DNA of 64,000 nucleotides from Ceratothoa steindachneri (GCA_963969495.1 OZ018333.1:86035256-86099255), one strand, 5' to 3'; positions 22,340 through 32,982 are shown, numbered from the stretch's first letter. The notes: generated from the letters alone by a model not told the origin. Made by a program: numbers and translations.

Positions 22340-23194
22340 CACGCTGGAACCGTGCCAGTGTATACGGATGGCTCCAAGTCCCAAGAGGGGGTCGGCTTCC
22401 ACTCCGTATCCCCTCTGTTTGAAGTCAGTGGGGCTCTACCAGGCGCTGCGTCTGTCTTCACGGCCGAGCTGGTGGCAATACACCACTCGGTACGGTAGAT
22501 TACGCGACGTGCCCGTTTCGGAGACCGGATTGTGATCTATAGCGACTCACAAAGCGCCCTGAGTGCTCTCGGGGCATTGGAATCTCCGCATCCCCTGGTT
22601 CGCGATATCCGTGACGCCATGGTTTTGGCGAGCCGGGCAGATGTCGAGATTATCTTCTGCTGGGTTCCTGGACATGTAGGAATTGCGGGAAATGAGCGCG
22701 CCGATGAGGGTGCCAAAGAGTACGCGAGGACTCTGCGACCGGACCAGCGTTTCCCTCTTCCTCACACCGACTACATGGCAGGAATACGGGCAGCTCTTCG
22801 GACTGCTTGGCAAAGAAGATGGGAGACGGTCGAAGGGAACTTAAAGTTTCGTGCCATTGCGCCGCGACTGTTCCCATGGACCTATCCCCCAATGCTGCGG
22901 TGGCTTCAGGTCTCTTTCTGTCGTCTCCGAATCGGACACACTCGTGTGACGCATCGCTATTTGATGGAGCACTCGCCTGCGCCCTATTGCAACGACTGCG
23001 TCGTCCCCCAGACTGTTCGGCACATTTTTGTCGAATGTCCCAGTCTGGGTGATCTTTGCGCACGATACCTGTCCCGGTACCGGGATGGGCGGGATCGCTA
23101 CCGCCTGTCCCATGTACTCGGGACGAGTGCGTGCACATTGACTGGTGGACTTGTGTACTATTTGGGGGAGGCCGGCCTTCTCCCTTTCATTTAA
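22340..23194 (+). pseudogene. Family A RNase H and C-terminal Cys/His segment
   Basis: YTDGSKSQEGVGFHSVS (22357), TAELVAIHH (22462), YSDSQSAL (22538) and GNERADEGAKEYA (22690) supply the four acidic positions expected in an RNase H. A TAG at 22496 interrupts the frame between the second and third motifs. The C-terminal 'YCNDCVVPQTVRHIFVECPS' block follows (22982). The open frame 22532-23194 is therefore part of the LINE, not a host RNase H gene. Confidence 0.85.
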
Positions 23195-23362
23195 CTAGGT
23201 TTAGTTGTTGTTTTTGTTATTGTTTTGTTATTGTTATTGTTATTTCTTTTTATTGTTGTTTCCTGTTCAAATTTTTTAAAGTAGCCTAGAACTAGGCTGT
23301 TTGTTTACGGCGACTTATGCCTAAGTGGGCAGTCGCCAGATAGCCCCTTAAAAAAAAAAAAA

Positions 23363-23628
23363 TCGCTCCATTGATGGCAGCATGTTCCATCATAGAAGAG
23401 CACTATCTAGTCTGATTGATAGAGGATCGAACGTGACCCGTTTCTTGGACGCGAGCCTTGTGGCGAATGCGTCGGATCCCTCCGAGGCTGCCAAGATTTA
23501 TGCTCTTTGTAGACTTGATTGCACCCGGGTGAGTGTGACAGCACACTCTACCTCAAACTTCGTGAAAGTAGTAGTTTATGCGAGGGAACGCGTGGACTAA
23601 ATTACCTTACAGCTGGCTGACTAAGGAG
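23363..23628 (+). mobile_element. Continuation of older family A copy (ORF1), truncated
   Basis: The first 12 bases are the right-hand target duplication. Then ORF1 continues ('GSMFHHRRALSSLIDRGSN..', 'SVTAHSTSNFVKVVVYAR'), matching 7080-7335 in the near-full copy. The match ends at about 23628 in the 'LELADHGA' region, where a - strand RT fragment begins. Confidence 0.8.
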
Positions 23629-23737
23629 CTACCAATTTGGTCACATCTGCAAAAATTGACATTGCTATTAACTGCTTTGCCAAGGTCATTTATATAAATT
23701 ACAAAAAGTAATGGACCCAGAACTGATCCCTGAGGCA
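23629..23737 (-). mobile_element. Short RT fragment of another LINE
   Basis: Reads on the - strand 'PQGSVLGPLLFVIYINDLGK', the conserved RT block before the YxDD motif, of CR1/L2/Jockey-like type. Only about 36 codons remain, sandwiched between family A ORF1 and the 3' end of the gypsy integrase. Confidence 0.75.
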
Positions 23738-24716
23738 CTATTTGACCAAACCTTTGTCAGCACAAACGGACCTTCAAACTTCTCTTTCAACTTATCCACA
23801 TTCAGTTTGCCTTTTGCTTCAATCTCTTTCAGCACTTTATCATCAACTGCTAAACTCTCAAACTTTCATTTCCTTTTCTCCACAACTCAGGATCACTCTC
23901 ACTAAGTCCCATATGTCGCCTAATCATTCTTTCAAAGTTCAACAAATACTTACACGGTGACATTCCAGTTGCCTTATGCACTGTCATGTTATACGCCCAA
24001 AGCACTCTTCCCAAACATTCATCCCATTCTTTCCCATCTTTCAGCATCAATCTCAACATATCACTCAAATTTCTTATCTTTCTTTCAGCCAAACCATTCG
24101 ACTACGCATATACGGCGTCGTTCGCACATGATCTATCCCCGATTCACTCAACCTCCCCTCAAAAGCACATCCCACAAACTCGAGTCCATTGTCACTCAAC
24201 ATTCGCGCAGGCTTACACATGCACATGGGCAACATTCTCTTACTCACTCACTACTCTAGCAACACTAACAATGATTTATTCACCACAGGTGCGGCATCTG
24301 CAAATTTACTTTTATGATCCACCTTCACAACTATTCCTACATACCCCCCGCAGTCCTCATTGGAAAAGAGAAACAATCAATCGCTACCATTTCAAAAGGT
24401 TCATTCACGCTCAACTTTAATACTGGTGGGGCAGCCTTCACTCTCTGATTCTTTCCCTTCTGGCACACTTCACGCATAGTCGCTACATCCACAAAAGTCT
24501 TTCTCCAAAAGGAACTAAACACGCATCCTTTCATACATTCCCACAATTTATTCTTGCCCATATGGCCAAACCTATCATGCACAATCTTCACCATTCCAAT
24601 TGTGCTACACACTGAAAACAGGAATATATATATCCTCATCATCTATACATCGCACAAAATACACAAAACCTTAGCATACCACAAACTTACCAGCAAACCT
24701 TCTAAACTCTCTTAAC
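23738..24716 (-). pseudogene. Gypsy-type LTR retrotransposon integrase, broken
   Basis: Reading on the - strand from 24716: an N-terminal zinc-binding part with 'VHDRFGHMGKNKL' and 'REVCQKGKNQ', where the usual CxxC has lost its second Cys; then the catalytic core with 'MVAIDCFSF' (first Asp, about 24370), 'LSDNGLEFVG' (second Asp, about 24185) and 'LAERKIRNLSDML' (Glu, about 24090); and a GPF-like C-terminal 'KLKEKFEGPFVLTKVWS' (about 23750). The order and motifs are those of Ty3/gypsy integrases, which insert the cDNA. Several stops and frameshifts. It is the 3' end of the pol whose upstream parts are at 32983-34320 and 47458-48172. No LTR is seen on either side. Confidence 0.8.
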
Positions 24717-24892
24717 CCTTTAGGGTCCAACGTTCCCATTTTTGGAATATAACTTCTAAATGACTTAAGCGCAATATTCAGCTTAATTCAGTAATTGAAC
24801 ATCCCAAAATGTAAAACTGTTTTATTCTTAAATTTTTTTATATATTTGTATAAAATAAAATTTTAGCAACCATATTTTTGGTTAGCAGTTTA
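24717..24892 (+). mobile_element. Candidate piggyBac-like transposon terminus in gypsy integrase
   Basis: TTAA followed by CCCTTTAGGGTCCAACGTTCCC and a near-palindrome TTCCCATTTTTGGAA. piggyBac elements insert at TTAA and begin with CCY. A related block lies at 32815-32860. The gypsy reading resumes on both sides. The opposite terminus is not clear. Confidence 0.45.
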
Positions 24893-24929
24893 CTTACTTA
24901 GTTTACTTAGATGGTCTAGAAGAGCCTCT

Positions 24930-25409
24930 TCACAATCGTGGTAGTCCACCGCTGCACCCAGCCTGCAACTCGATCCTCAGTAGATCCGTCTGGTCCAGGA
25001 CTGAATTTGTGGCTGCCGGGCAGTTTGCTGTATAGCTATGAACCTGGGGTTCATCAGGGAGCATCTTGAGATATTTGTCCAGTCCCCTTTTGAACTTGTC
25101 CACCGGACAGGTTATGTCCATCACTTCTTTAGGGAGAGCATTAAATGATCTGGGTCTACTATGGCCCAGACTGTTGGCAATCAGGGTCTTGAGTCTTCCT
25201 GATGCCTGAGATGGGAGGGCTTTCCACACACATTTCCGACCAGTGCGGATGTTTGTTACTGGGTACAGTGCAGAGCCTATTCGCTCTGGTACCAGGTTTT
25301 CCAGGACTCTCCACACGTAAATAACCTGGTACCTCTCACTTCTCCACTCCTGCGAGTATAGGCCCATTGCTGTCAGTCTCTCCCAATAACTATACTCCTG
25401 CATCCCCAC
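24930..25409 (-). pseudogene. CR1-like ORF2 C-terminal domain
   Basis: A 159-codon open frame encodes 'YWERLTAMGLYSQEWRSERY' then 'IYVWRVLENLVPERIG..Y', ending 'FKRGLDKYLKMLPDEPQV'. This block follows the RT thumb in CR1/L2 elements and its function is not defined. It is separated from the RT at 25675 by frame disruption. The stop near 24930 precedes the tail repeats. Confidence 0.75.
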
Positions 25410-25674
25410 TATTTGTCTTGTGAATGCTCTCTGGACCGCCTCAAGCTCCTGCGGTTCGCCCGCTTTGTGTGTGGACCAAAGTTAACTGCAGTAGTCAAGG
25501 GTCAGCTGTATAAGTGTCTTCCAGAGAGTAAGCATGGGGTCCTTGTCTCAGGATTTAAAAGTTCGAAGGATCCACCCTGCCATCTGCTTAGCTCTTGTGA
25601 CTGTGACTGTAATGTGGTGGTTGAAGGTGGCCTCATCGCTAAGGTGGGCCCCAGACATTTCAGAGTTCTTAGGG

Positions 25675-26271
25675 TCAAATTTGTTGTCCTCCCTCGGTGT
25701 GCAGGCTGGTAGATGATTTCAGCTCATATTTGGGGCCACAACTCATGAGCTCAAATTTTTCATCGTTAAATTGCAACTTGTTTTCTGCGGCCCAGGAGTA
25801 TATCTTTTGAAGACTGCTTTGGAGGGCCTCAACATCCCCTGGGCAGGTTACTGCATGGCTGAGATTGGTGTTGTCGGCGAAAGAGGACAGCACAGAGTTC
25901 TCAATTCCGCCGTCAACATCGCCCATCAATACCAAGAACAGAAGTGGACCCAGGACGGATCCCTGAGGGACTCCACTGAGGACCTCAGAGAGGGTTGACA
26001 GGTGGCCATCTACTGCAACTCTCTGGAATCGCTTGGTGAGAAAACTTTGTAACCAGGTGCCCAGCTTGCCCTGGCTACCGAGAGTATTAAGTTTACAGAG
26101 CAGTATTTTGTGGTCCACCTTGTTGAAGGCCTTTGCGAAGTCCAGGAAGACCACATCAACATTTTTCCCCTTCTGTGAGCTGCCGTAGGAGCCCGTCGTG
26201 ATGAGTGAGGAGGCTGGAGAGACACGACCTTCCTTTATGGAAGCCATGTTGGCTGCTGTTGAGCAGTCCAC
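25675..26271 (-). pseudogene. CR1-like reverse transcriptase (palm), catalytic site altered
   Basis: Open for 198 codons with 'DVVFLDFAKAFNKVDHKILL', 'GVPQGSVLGPLLFLVLMGDV' and 'SSFADNTNLSHAV'. The last is the YxDD/FADDT box, but the second Asp is Asn, so this copy's RT would be inactive even if translated. Upstream palm blocks ('ATITPIYKGGDKTSPKNYRPVALT' region, about 26330-26400) lie in the same region after frame breaks and two stops. Confidence 0.85.
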
Positions 26272-26916
26272 CGTCTTCTAAATATGTAGAAATGCTGTTT
26301 CACAGAATTTTCTCAAAAGTTCTGAGGAGATGAGGGGTTAGCGCTACAGGGCGGTAGTTTTTTGGTGATGTTTTGTCCCCACCTTTATAGATTGGTGTGA
26401 TTGTAGCTTCCTTCAGAGTGGGTGGTATTTTGCCAGAGTCTAGGGACTGGTGCCATATTTTAAGCAATAGATAAGCCAGTGCCTCCTTTCATTTGAGGAG
26501 ATAGTTTACAGATACCCCATCAGGACCTGCCGCAGAAGTTGGTTTCAACTCATTGATGAATTTTACAATGTCACTGATAGTAAAATCTATGTTTATGATA
26601 CTGCAGTTAGTTGGGGAATTGTGAAGGATTGGGGTAATCTCTATTCGTTTGCTAAACACTTTTTCATATTGCTCACATAGGATTTCACATGTTTCTGAGG
26701 GGTCTTTGGTTAGGGTCCCATGATTTGTTTGGAGTGGACCTATTTTTGTTTTTGTTTTAGTGAATTGCTTGCAATAGCTGAAAAAGTATTTAGGGTTTTT
26801 CTTGATATTTATAATTGCCTTTTCTTCCTCTGGGAGACCTTTAGTTTGGTTTCAACTTGGACAATTTTGGTGGAGAGTGTAATTTTTTTGCGCTCGTCCC
26901 TAGTTTTTAACAGTTG

Positions 26917-28042
26917 TTAATTAAGGGAAGATCTCTTACGCATTAATATTTTTCTGTCTGGTGGTATATTCCTTTGGCATTTGTTGTATTTTATCTTTTG
27001 TGGGACCTGGTTTTTGCATTGATCCAACATGATGCTAAGTAGGATGGTAAGCATTCCCTCTGGGTCCCTGCAGTTCAGCTTCTGGTCCCAGTCCACGTCC
27101 TTCAGGTTTCCGTTTATCACACACCAGTCAATCTTGTCACTCTGGAAGTTGTATCTTACAAATGGGTTGTGGGGCGTGGGTATTTTGATTGGGCGGGTGG
27201 TTCTTTGATTTCTGTAGCTGGTTGTGACGGTTATTAGTGAGTGGTCAGAGAGGATTGTCTTTTCCACTACAGAGTCATTGGCTATTTCTGCATTGTTGGT
27301 GAAGAGGAGGTCAAGGATGTAGTTGATTCGTGTTGGGACGGTTATGGTTTGAATCAGGAAGTTGTTTTCTGCAAGATCAAAGAGGGTTTTTGCCTGGAGC
27401 TGGTCATCTCGTAGGCCCCCAGAAATTTCACCTGATGGCCACTTGATGTTGGAAAAGTTGAAGTTCCGCATATGATTATGTCAGGTAGTGGCACTGTTAG
27501 TGGTTCTAGGAGCTCATTAATTTTGTTGATGCCATCGATGAAGTTGTTCAATGAGCACTGGGGGTGGGGGGAGGGTGGTAACAGTTAATTATTAGCAAAT
27601 TTAACGCTTTTATGTGTACTGCTGTTAGTTCAACTTGGCCATTAGTGTGTTTGATGAGTTGTGTTGCTTCAGAGGTGGGGTCATTTCTAACATATATTAT
27701 TGTGCCTCCGTGTGTTCTTCCTTCCCTATCAGCTCTATATGGCGTATATTTGTCTATTGAAATTTCAGCGTCGAGCACCTCTTCTTTAAGGTGTGTCTCG
27801 GTTAGGGCAATGGCCAGGGGGTCCTCAAGCTTGGTAAGATCTTGGAGGAAAGGGATCTTGCTTTTATTTGACTTGGGTAAGAGGCCCTGGATATTGCCTA
27901 TAATTATTTTCTCTAACCCTGTACGGCGATGTGGTTCAGGTTCAGATGGGCTGGTGGATAACCACTTTGGGGTTGTACATATGGCCAGTGGTGCATCGGT
28001 ATTTGTGTTTGGTGTTGTGGAAGCAAGGCAAAAGCTTGGCAT
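26917..28042 (-). pseudogene. CR1-like EEP endonuclease, broken
   Basis: Blocks in order on the - strand: 'IIIGNIQGLLPKSN' (27905), 'ALTETHLKEEVLD' (27810, catalytic Glu), 'THGGTIIYVRND', 'DIIICGTSTFPTSSGH' where the usual GDFN is degraded (27460), 'TRINYILDLLFTN' and 'LSDHSLITVT' (SDH, 27225). It nicks the target DNA in CR1 elements. At least two frameshifts separate the blocks. Confidence 0.75.
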
Positions 28043-28084
28043 TGATGATTGGGTGGTTGGGAGTATAGCCGGGACATGAAGCTT

Positions 28085-29183
28085 TGGAGAATTTGATTCT
28101 GGTCTTCTAGGGCCTGGAACAGGTTCTTCATGTGTGTCCTCGTCTCCCCCATGAATTCTAAAAAAGGTTGTGGGTTGCTGGTTGTGGGGACAGTGGAGTG
28201 ATGTGGAGGCTCAGAGTGCATGTTTCCTGTAGGTTGAGGGTACATGTTCCTTGCTGGCTAGCTTCTTTGGGGTGTTGTGACTAAAGTCTACATATGACTT
28301 GGGCAGAATTTCCTGATGCACCACCAATGTGGGTGTTGGAGATGATTCTGTTTGCTCTGGTCTCTTTCTTCTAGTGCCCTTGATATGTGTGAATTTGCAT
28401 TGGTCTTTCAAGCATTCACCGTTTCTTACTGAATTTCTACATATTTTGGGGTGGAAAGGTGAGCATTTTTGTCCTAATTTGCACCCTAGGTTGCTATGTG
28501 GTCCATAATTCAAAAGTTTAGCACATACCTTGAGGTTGTTGTATGGGCAGTCTCTTCCTACACGACCATAGCAGTACAACCTTTTTTTATAGAACTTACA
28601 GACAGTTCTTCTCATTGTAGGAAGAGTTGCACATTGTTGAGAGGGTGTGGTTGTAGTGGCATCTAAGGTGAGAGTCATCCTTGGTCTAGGACTGGGTGGT
28701 GCTGAGTTTATTCCTGCTTCCTCTGTTTGCCTAGGTGTGAGTGTTGAGGTTAGACTCAGCTCCTCTGATGAGCTTCCCAGAACCAGGTCAATGATGCTTA
28801 CCTGACTTTCTTTATCTAGTGGTTCCACATTGCTCAGTAAAGTCCCTTCAGAACATTGAGGGAGGTTTCCTACACTGCAAGGTTTTTTGAGTTTATGTTT
28901 GGTTTCCCCAAATATAATTTGAGGCTTTGCAACTGCACCACTTTCCTTCAGCTTTTAGTGGTGTCCTTTGATGGCTGATTCTGCTTCCACTATCCAATCA
29001 ACTTCATCACTGAATTTTGCCATGCAGCATCTTTTGCAAGTGAACTTCCTGCTTGTTTTTTGCAAAAACACAGCAATTGGAAGGCTGGAAGGCCACTACA
29101 GTAGTAATGGGGCCAATTTTTGCAGTCATCACACTGAATTGTGAAGCTAGATTCGCGTTGTTATTGTTTTGAGTTGGCGCCAT
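28085..29183 (-). pseudogene. CR1-like ORF1 with PHD-like finger, CCCH fingers and coiled segment
   Basis: From the ATG at 29183 ('MAPTQNNNNAN') a Cys-rich 'CDDCKNWPHYYCSGLPAFQL' block resembles the first half of a PHD finger. After frame breaks the frame 28828-28211 is open for 205 codons and holds three CCCH-type motifs (about 28610-28380): the first has lost its His ('DCPYNN'), the third is complete ('CLKDQCKFTH'). A Gln/Pro-rich segment with 'NLFQALEDQNQILQSFM' may form a short coiled coil (28110). PHD-bearing ORF1 is known in CR1-like LINEs; the CCCH fingers probably bind RNA. Inactive here. Confidence 0.7.
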
Positions 29184-29800
29184 TTTATATTTCTTTTCAT
29201 ATCTTTATATTTCTTTAATCCTTTGTTTCCAACTGTTCTTTTTCACTTTGGTAAGCTTAATGTTGATTTAATTAAGTCTCACTGGTGATTTGTTAAATTT
29301 ATTTCTTTTTGCAAATGAATTTAAAAATGTTTTTTAATTGATGATAATTTTAGGTCAAGGGAAATAGTGTTGAATGCACTAAATATTATAAATATAATAA
29401 AAAGAATGTTAATATTTTTAATACCTTTCCATTATTTATTATAATTTGAATATGATTTTACAAATAATTATTAAAGATTCTAAGATCCACAGGTAATTTT
29501 GTATAGAAAAAAAATAGGTCTGAATATAGTTCCCAAAATGGGAAGGTTAGACACTACTGGAACCTTTTTCTTACCTATATTTCGATCACGCTGCACAGAT
29601 TATAACAGATTCAAATCTGTATCTTGGCCCAATCCACAGGTTTGATGTGATATTAGTCATTTGAAACTCGGAATACATTGAGTAAACACATTTAGTGTGC
29701 CCTCTCTTCATGGATTCTACATCGTTTTATGGGTAAGTAACTTGTTTCATTTTGTTAGTTATACTCCATTTATATTTTGTTTATAGGCAGAATTGATTTT

Positions 29801-29804
<4 letters not shown>
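29184..29804. other. AT-rich segment between Daphne-like LINE and piggyBac ORF
   Basis: No coding signal. Contains TTCCCAAAATGGGAAGGTTAG at about 29533, a palindromic motif shared with 24737 and 32846, possibly a piggyBac terminal or subterminal repeat. The first 100 bases may include the 5' UTR of the LINE. Confidence 0.4.

Positions 29805-29888
<84 letters not shown>
29805..29888. repeat. (AT)n microsatellite, about 84 bp
   Basis: Uninterrupted AT dinucleotide run. The poly-Ile/Tyr frame across it is an artefact. Confidence 0.98.
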
Positions 29889-29890
<2 letters not shown>

Positions 29891-30180
29891 AACTAAGTGT
29901 AACAAAACATAAAAACTTAATATATTAATGCAGTAAATTAATGCGTGTCCAGAGGCATGCTTGTGTGTGGACACGTGTCTATATGCATATATGTCTACAC
30001 ACACACATGTGTATGTGCATATCTAAAAGTGATGATCCCGTGCCCAACATGTCAATATTCACTAAAGTACATAATTATCTCTAACTTAAATTTCTGTCAA
30101 TGCAGCAATATAATTCTTGCCCAATGCTTACCCACCTTGCTATAGCCTCATACATTTTTACTGTTTCTGTTTTTTACAGA

Positions 30181-31803
30181 ATGAGGAGAGGGACTCCACG
30201 ATTACGATTTCTGGAGAATGCAAGAGAATATGTTGAGGAAAGGAGTAATGCTGATATTGTGATTATTCCACCTGAATCTGACAATGGAGCAATTGGCATA
30301 GATGAAGAAGATGACAACAATGATCTGAATCAGCGAAATTTTCCTCAAGAAGTAGTTGGAGAGTTGGAAGTTCATGCGTGTAGTGATAAAGATTCAGATG
30401 AGGAAGGTGGGTCACCTTCTGCTGCAATTTGTTGGAGAAGAAGTGATAAGGTTGCTCTAAATCATCGGAGTGCACCGCAAAAGGTTGGCAAAAACTATCT
30501 TGTAAAAGATATGTTTTCCGTATTTTCTTTATTTTTTCTGATGAAATGATAAGTTTCATTATCGAACAGACAAATTTATATGCAAGACGGGATGAGAATG
30601 TTCCAGCTTTCAAAGTAAGTGAAGGAAAAATTATGAATTTTCTAGGTTTGGTTCTTTTGAGTCTTTATCATTCTTTACCTTCTGAAAATTCATATTGGTC
30701 TGCTAGTGAAGATATGGAAGCTGCAATATATTCAAAAACAATGAGCAGGGATAGATTTAAAACAATAAAAAGGTATATCCACATCGCTGATAACAACAAA
30801 TTATCTGAGTCAAAATTAGCTAAAGTGCCGCCACTTTTAGAGATGCTTCGCATAAATTGTCAGCAATTTGGGATATTTCACAAATTTTTGAGTATTGATG
30901 AGTCTATGATCCCTTACAAGGGATTACATAGTGCCAAATAATTCATAAAGAATAAGCCGGTTCCCTTTGGCTTTAAAATGTGGATGATGTGTGACTGTAA
31001 TGGCTATCCATACAATTTCTCTATTTATTGTAGTTGATCAAATGTTGGAAATTGTTCAAAACTATTCTAAGTATTTAATTTGGGAGGATAATTTTTTACC
31101 AGCCACAAACTCCTAAGTAACTTAACTCAGAAAGGAATCCGTGCTTGCGGGACAGTTCGAGAAAACAGGACAGGACATTGTCCCCTCCCTAGCAACAAGG
31201 AAATGAAGAAGAGAGAGAGAGAGAGAGGATTTTATGATTTCAAATCAGATGGATCAGTTATTTGCGTCAAATGGAATGATAGTTCAGTTGTTAATGTTGT
31301 AAGCAACTACTACAGCATAACTCCTATCCAAAAGGTATATAGAAGAGTGAAACAGGAAAAGAAAAAGCTGTTACGCAACACCATTTAATTAGCATGTACA
31401 ATAAAGGAATGGGTGGGGTAGATGTCTTTGATAGTTTATTATCTTCTTACCGACCACGCTTACGATCATGAAAATGGCAGTGGAATTTGTTTTCACACAT
31501 TCTGACTGTCTGTGATAGCAGCCTACCGATTTTACTAGCATGTAAACCCTTCCACCAATATGGTTCACCTACACTTCAGACAAGAAATAGTGAGAACGCT
31601 CCTAAAGATGAAAAAAAAAAAGGGCGCATTGGGCCAATTGCTCCGGCATCATACAATCAAGATTTGATGGAATCAATCACATTCTGGTACCAGCTTTACA
31701 AGGTAGATGTATAGTATGTTCAAAGAACACCAGACTGCAGTGCCAAATGTGCAACAAAAGAATGCATAAGATGAGATGCAGTGACATTTATCATAAGCAG
31801 TAA
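30181..31803 (+). pseudogene. piggyBac (PGBD4-like) transposase, frameshifted
   Basis: Begins 'MRRGTPRLRFLENARE', followed by an acidic region, then after a frameshift near 30545 the catalytic domain: 'FLSIDESMIPYKG' (first Asp, 30890), 'LIWEDNF' (second, 31077; frame broken), 'MYNKGMGGVDVFDSLLSSYRPR' region (third, 31395-31455). A Cys-rich C-terminal 'GRCIVCSKNTRLQCQMC' (31705-31755) ends in 'SDIYHKQ' and a TAA at 31803. This is the usual layout of piggyBac transposases: acidic N-terminus, RNase H-like DDD core and zinc-binding C-terminus. An AG-dinucleotide run at 31205-31229 sits in the core. Stops at 30941 and elsewhere make it a pseudogene. It belongs to a different lineage from the relic at 15409. 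Confidence 0.8.
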
Positions 31804-32031
31804 ATAAATATCAAATAGGATTTGATATGCACAGGTCATTTTTTTTTTTGGAGGACCTGTAACTACATAAATTCATCATTATAATTTCAGTATAAAAGGA
31901 AAAGTAGTGTTTTTGTTTATGAATGGTTATGAATTCGTATGTATATTTACATCCAGTATATGGTTTCATAGACATAAATTATACATAAATTTTTTTTTTT
32001 TCTTCACCAAAGTTGCACGATATATTTTGCT

Positions 32032-32034
<3 letters not shown>
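31804..32034. other. AT-rich non-coding sequence after piggyBac ORF
   Basis: Nothing recognised. Presumably the 3' untranslated part of the piggyBac element. Confidence 0.4.

Positions 32035-32099
<65 letters not shown>
32035..32099. repeat. (AT)n microsatellite, about 65 bp
   Basis: Uninterrupted AT dinucleotide run ending 'ataaataaata'. Confidence 0.97.
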
Positions 32100-32107
<8 letters not shown>

Positions 32108-32286
32108 GCATGATAAAATGATTAATGAGCATTATTATGAAATAAAAGGATTCTTTTTGTTGATTAGTTACATATATCTACTCTATATTGATTTTATAAT
32201 TTCATTATATCTACTTCGTCAGGAAAACTAGCTCAAAAGGTCTTTTTTTATTAGTATAGATCATAGGATATATATATATATATAAC

Positions 32287-32666
32287 ATGAATCCATTAAA
32301 CCACATTGAAAGAGAAAACGGAATAATTTTTCCTTGCAGTAATATTTTTATTACCTTTTTTCGAAAAATCCGCGCAGGGAAGCGATTCGAACCAGGCACA
32401 CTGAGGCAACAAGCACCGCTTTGATCACAGTTAAAAGTATGCCGTTAGTACACTACGCACTACAGTTAAAAGTATGCCGTTAGTACACTACGCAGCGTAG
32501 TGTACTAAAGGCATACTTTTAACTGTGATCAAAGCGGTGCTTGTTGCCTCAGTGTGCCTGGTTCGAATCGCTTCCCTGCGCGGATTTTTCGAAAAAAGGT
32601 AATAAAAATATTACTGCAAGGAAAAATTATTCCGTTTTCTCTTTCAATGTGGTTTAATGGATTCAT
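32287..32666. repeat. Near-perfect palindrome with ~172-bp arms and tRNA-like boxes
   Basis: The left arm (32287-32458) and the right arm (32493-32666) are reverse complements with essentially one mismatch (gccgttag versus ctaaaggc). The spacer (32459-32492) repeats the innermost 34 bp of the left arm. Each arm contains GGTTCGAATC (+ strand 32560; - strand 32394), a perfect RNA polymerase III B-box form, and 'gcgtagtgtactaa', which may be a relic A box. It could be a foldback element, two SINEs inserted head to head, or an inversion artefact. Confidence 0.85.
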
Positions 32667-32982
32667 TTCCATCATTCTCTCGTGCTACTTTGAGAGATAT
32701 TATACATATATATAACATATATTATACAATTTATGTTACATATATATATGATATATATGAATTAAATACATATAAAAAACAATTATTCTTTTTTTTTTTA
32801 ACCTTTTTCCCCTAAAAATTAGCCCTGATGTGTCCAACATTCCCATTTTGGGAACATGTTCAAAACCTACTGTAAATACTTTCTTTCAAGGTATTGACAA
32901 TGTAATAATAATAGTGGATATAAAAAGACTTTCTAAGTCAAACTTCAATCAATTATGACCATGGGAACTAAAACCAGTCCAT
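32667..32982. other. AT-rich junction with piggyBac-like motif next to gypsy pol
   Basis: Contains TTAACC at 32799 and 'TTAGCCCTGATGTGTCCAAC' with ATTCCCATTTTGGGAA at 32815-32860, related to the candidate terminus at 24717. No coding sequence. The gypsy reading begins at about 32983. Confidence 0.4.

Larger units (their letters stand above)
20963..23362 (+). mobile_element. Family A LINE, young internally deleted copy nested in older A copy
   Basis: Begins at GTCCGGCCCC, immediately after the conserved 5' motif, so it lacks about 65 nt of the full 5' end. It has 5' UTR, ORF1 start (21404), ORF1 up to 'SISEN' at 22126, then jumps to the RNase H region ('ccccagtcataccc', equal to 11038 in the near-full copy), skipping about 4.3 kb. 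RNase H and C-terminal segment follow (22360-23194), then 3' UTR hairpins and an A tail (23349-23362). Flanking 12-bp duplications are perfect. Sequence is close to the near-full copy, consistent with recent insertion. Confidence 0.9.
24893..29183 (-). mobile_element. CR1/Daphne-like LINE inserted in the piggyBac-like segment
   Basis: Reads 5' to 3' on the - strand: ORF1 with PHD-like and CCCH fingers (29183-28085), EEP endonuclease (28042-26917), RT (about 26700-25675), C-terminal region (25409-24930) and a TAAG/TAAAC-repeat tail at about 24915-24893, in place of poly(A). The domain set without RNase H and the microsatellite-like tail fit CR1-group LINEs. ORF breaks in every domain make it inactive. 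Confidence 0.8.

Noticed and set aside
22532..23194. 220-codon frame that could be taken for a host RNase H gene
   Set aside because: Same sequence, order and 3' UTR as the RNase H end of LINE A; also present at 42502-43164. Part of the transposon.
23711..24420. + strand open frames rich in Ser/Thr/Phe
   Set aside because: They are antisense to the gypsy integrase, whose catalytic blocks read on the - strand.
27612..28079. 155-codon + strand frame
   Set aside because: Antisense to the endonuclease of the CR1/Daphne-like LINE, which has recognisable motifs on the - strand.
29759..30004. Open frame with a long Ile-Tyr repeat
   Set aside because: Produced by the (AT)n microsatellite.
32394..32580. 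Functional tRNA genes in the palindrome arms
   Set aside because: The B box is perfect, but acceptor, D and T stems do not form.
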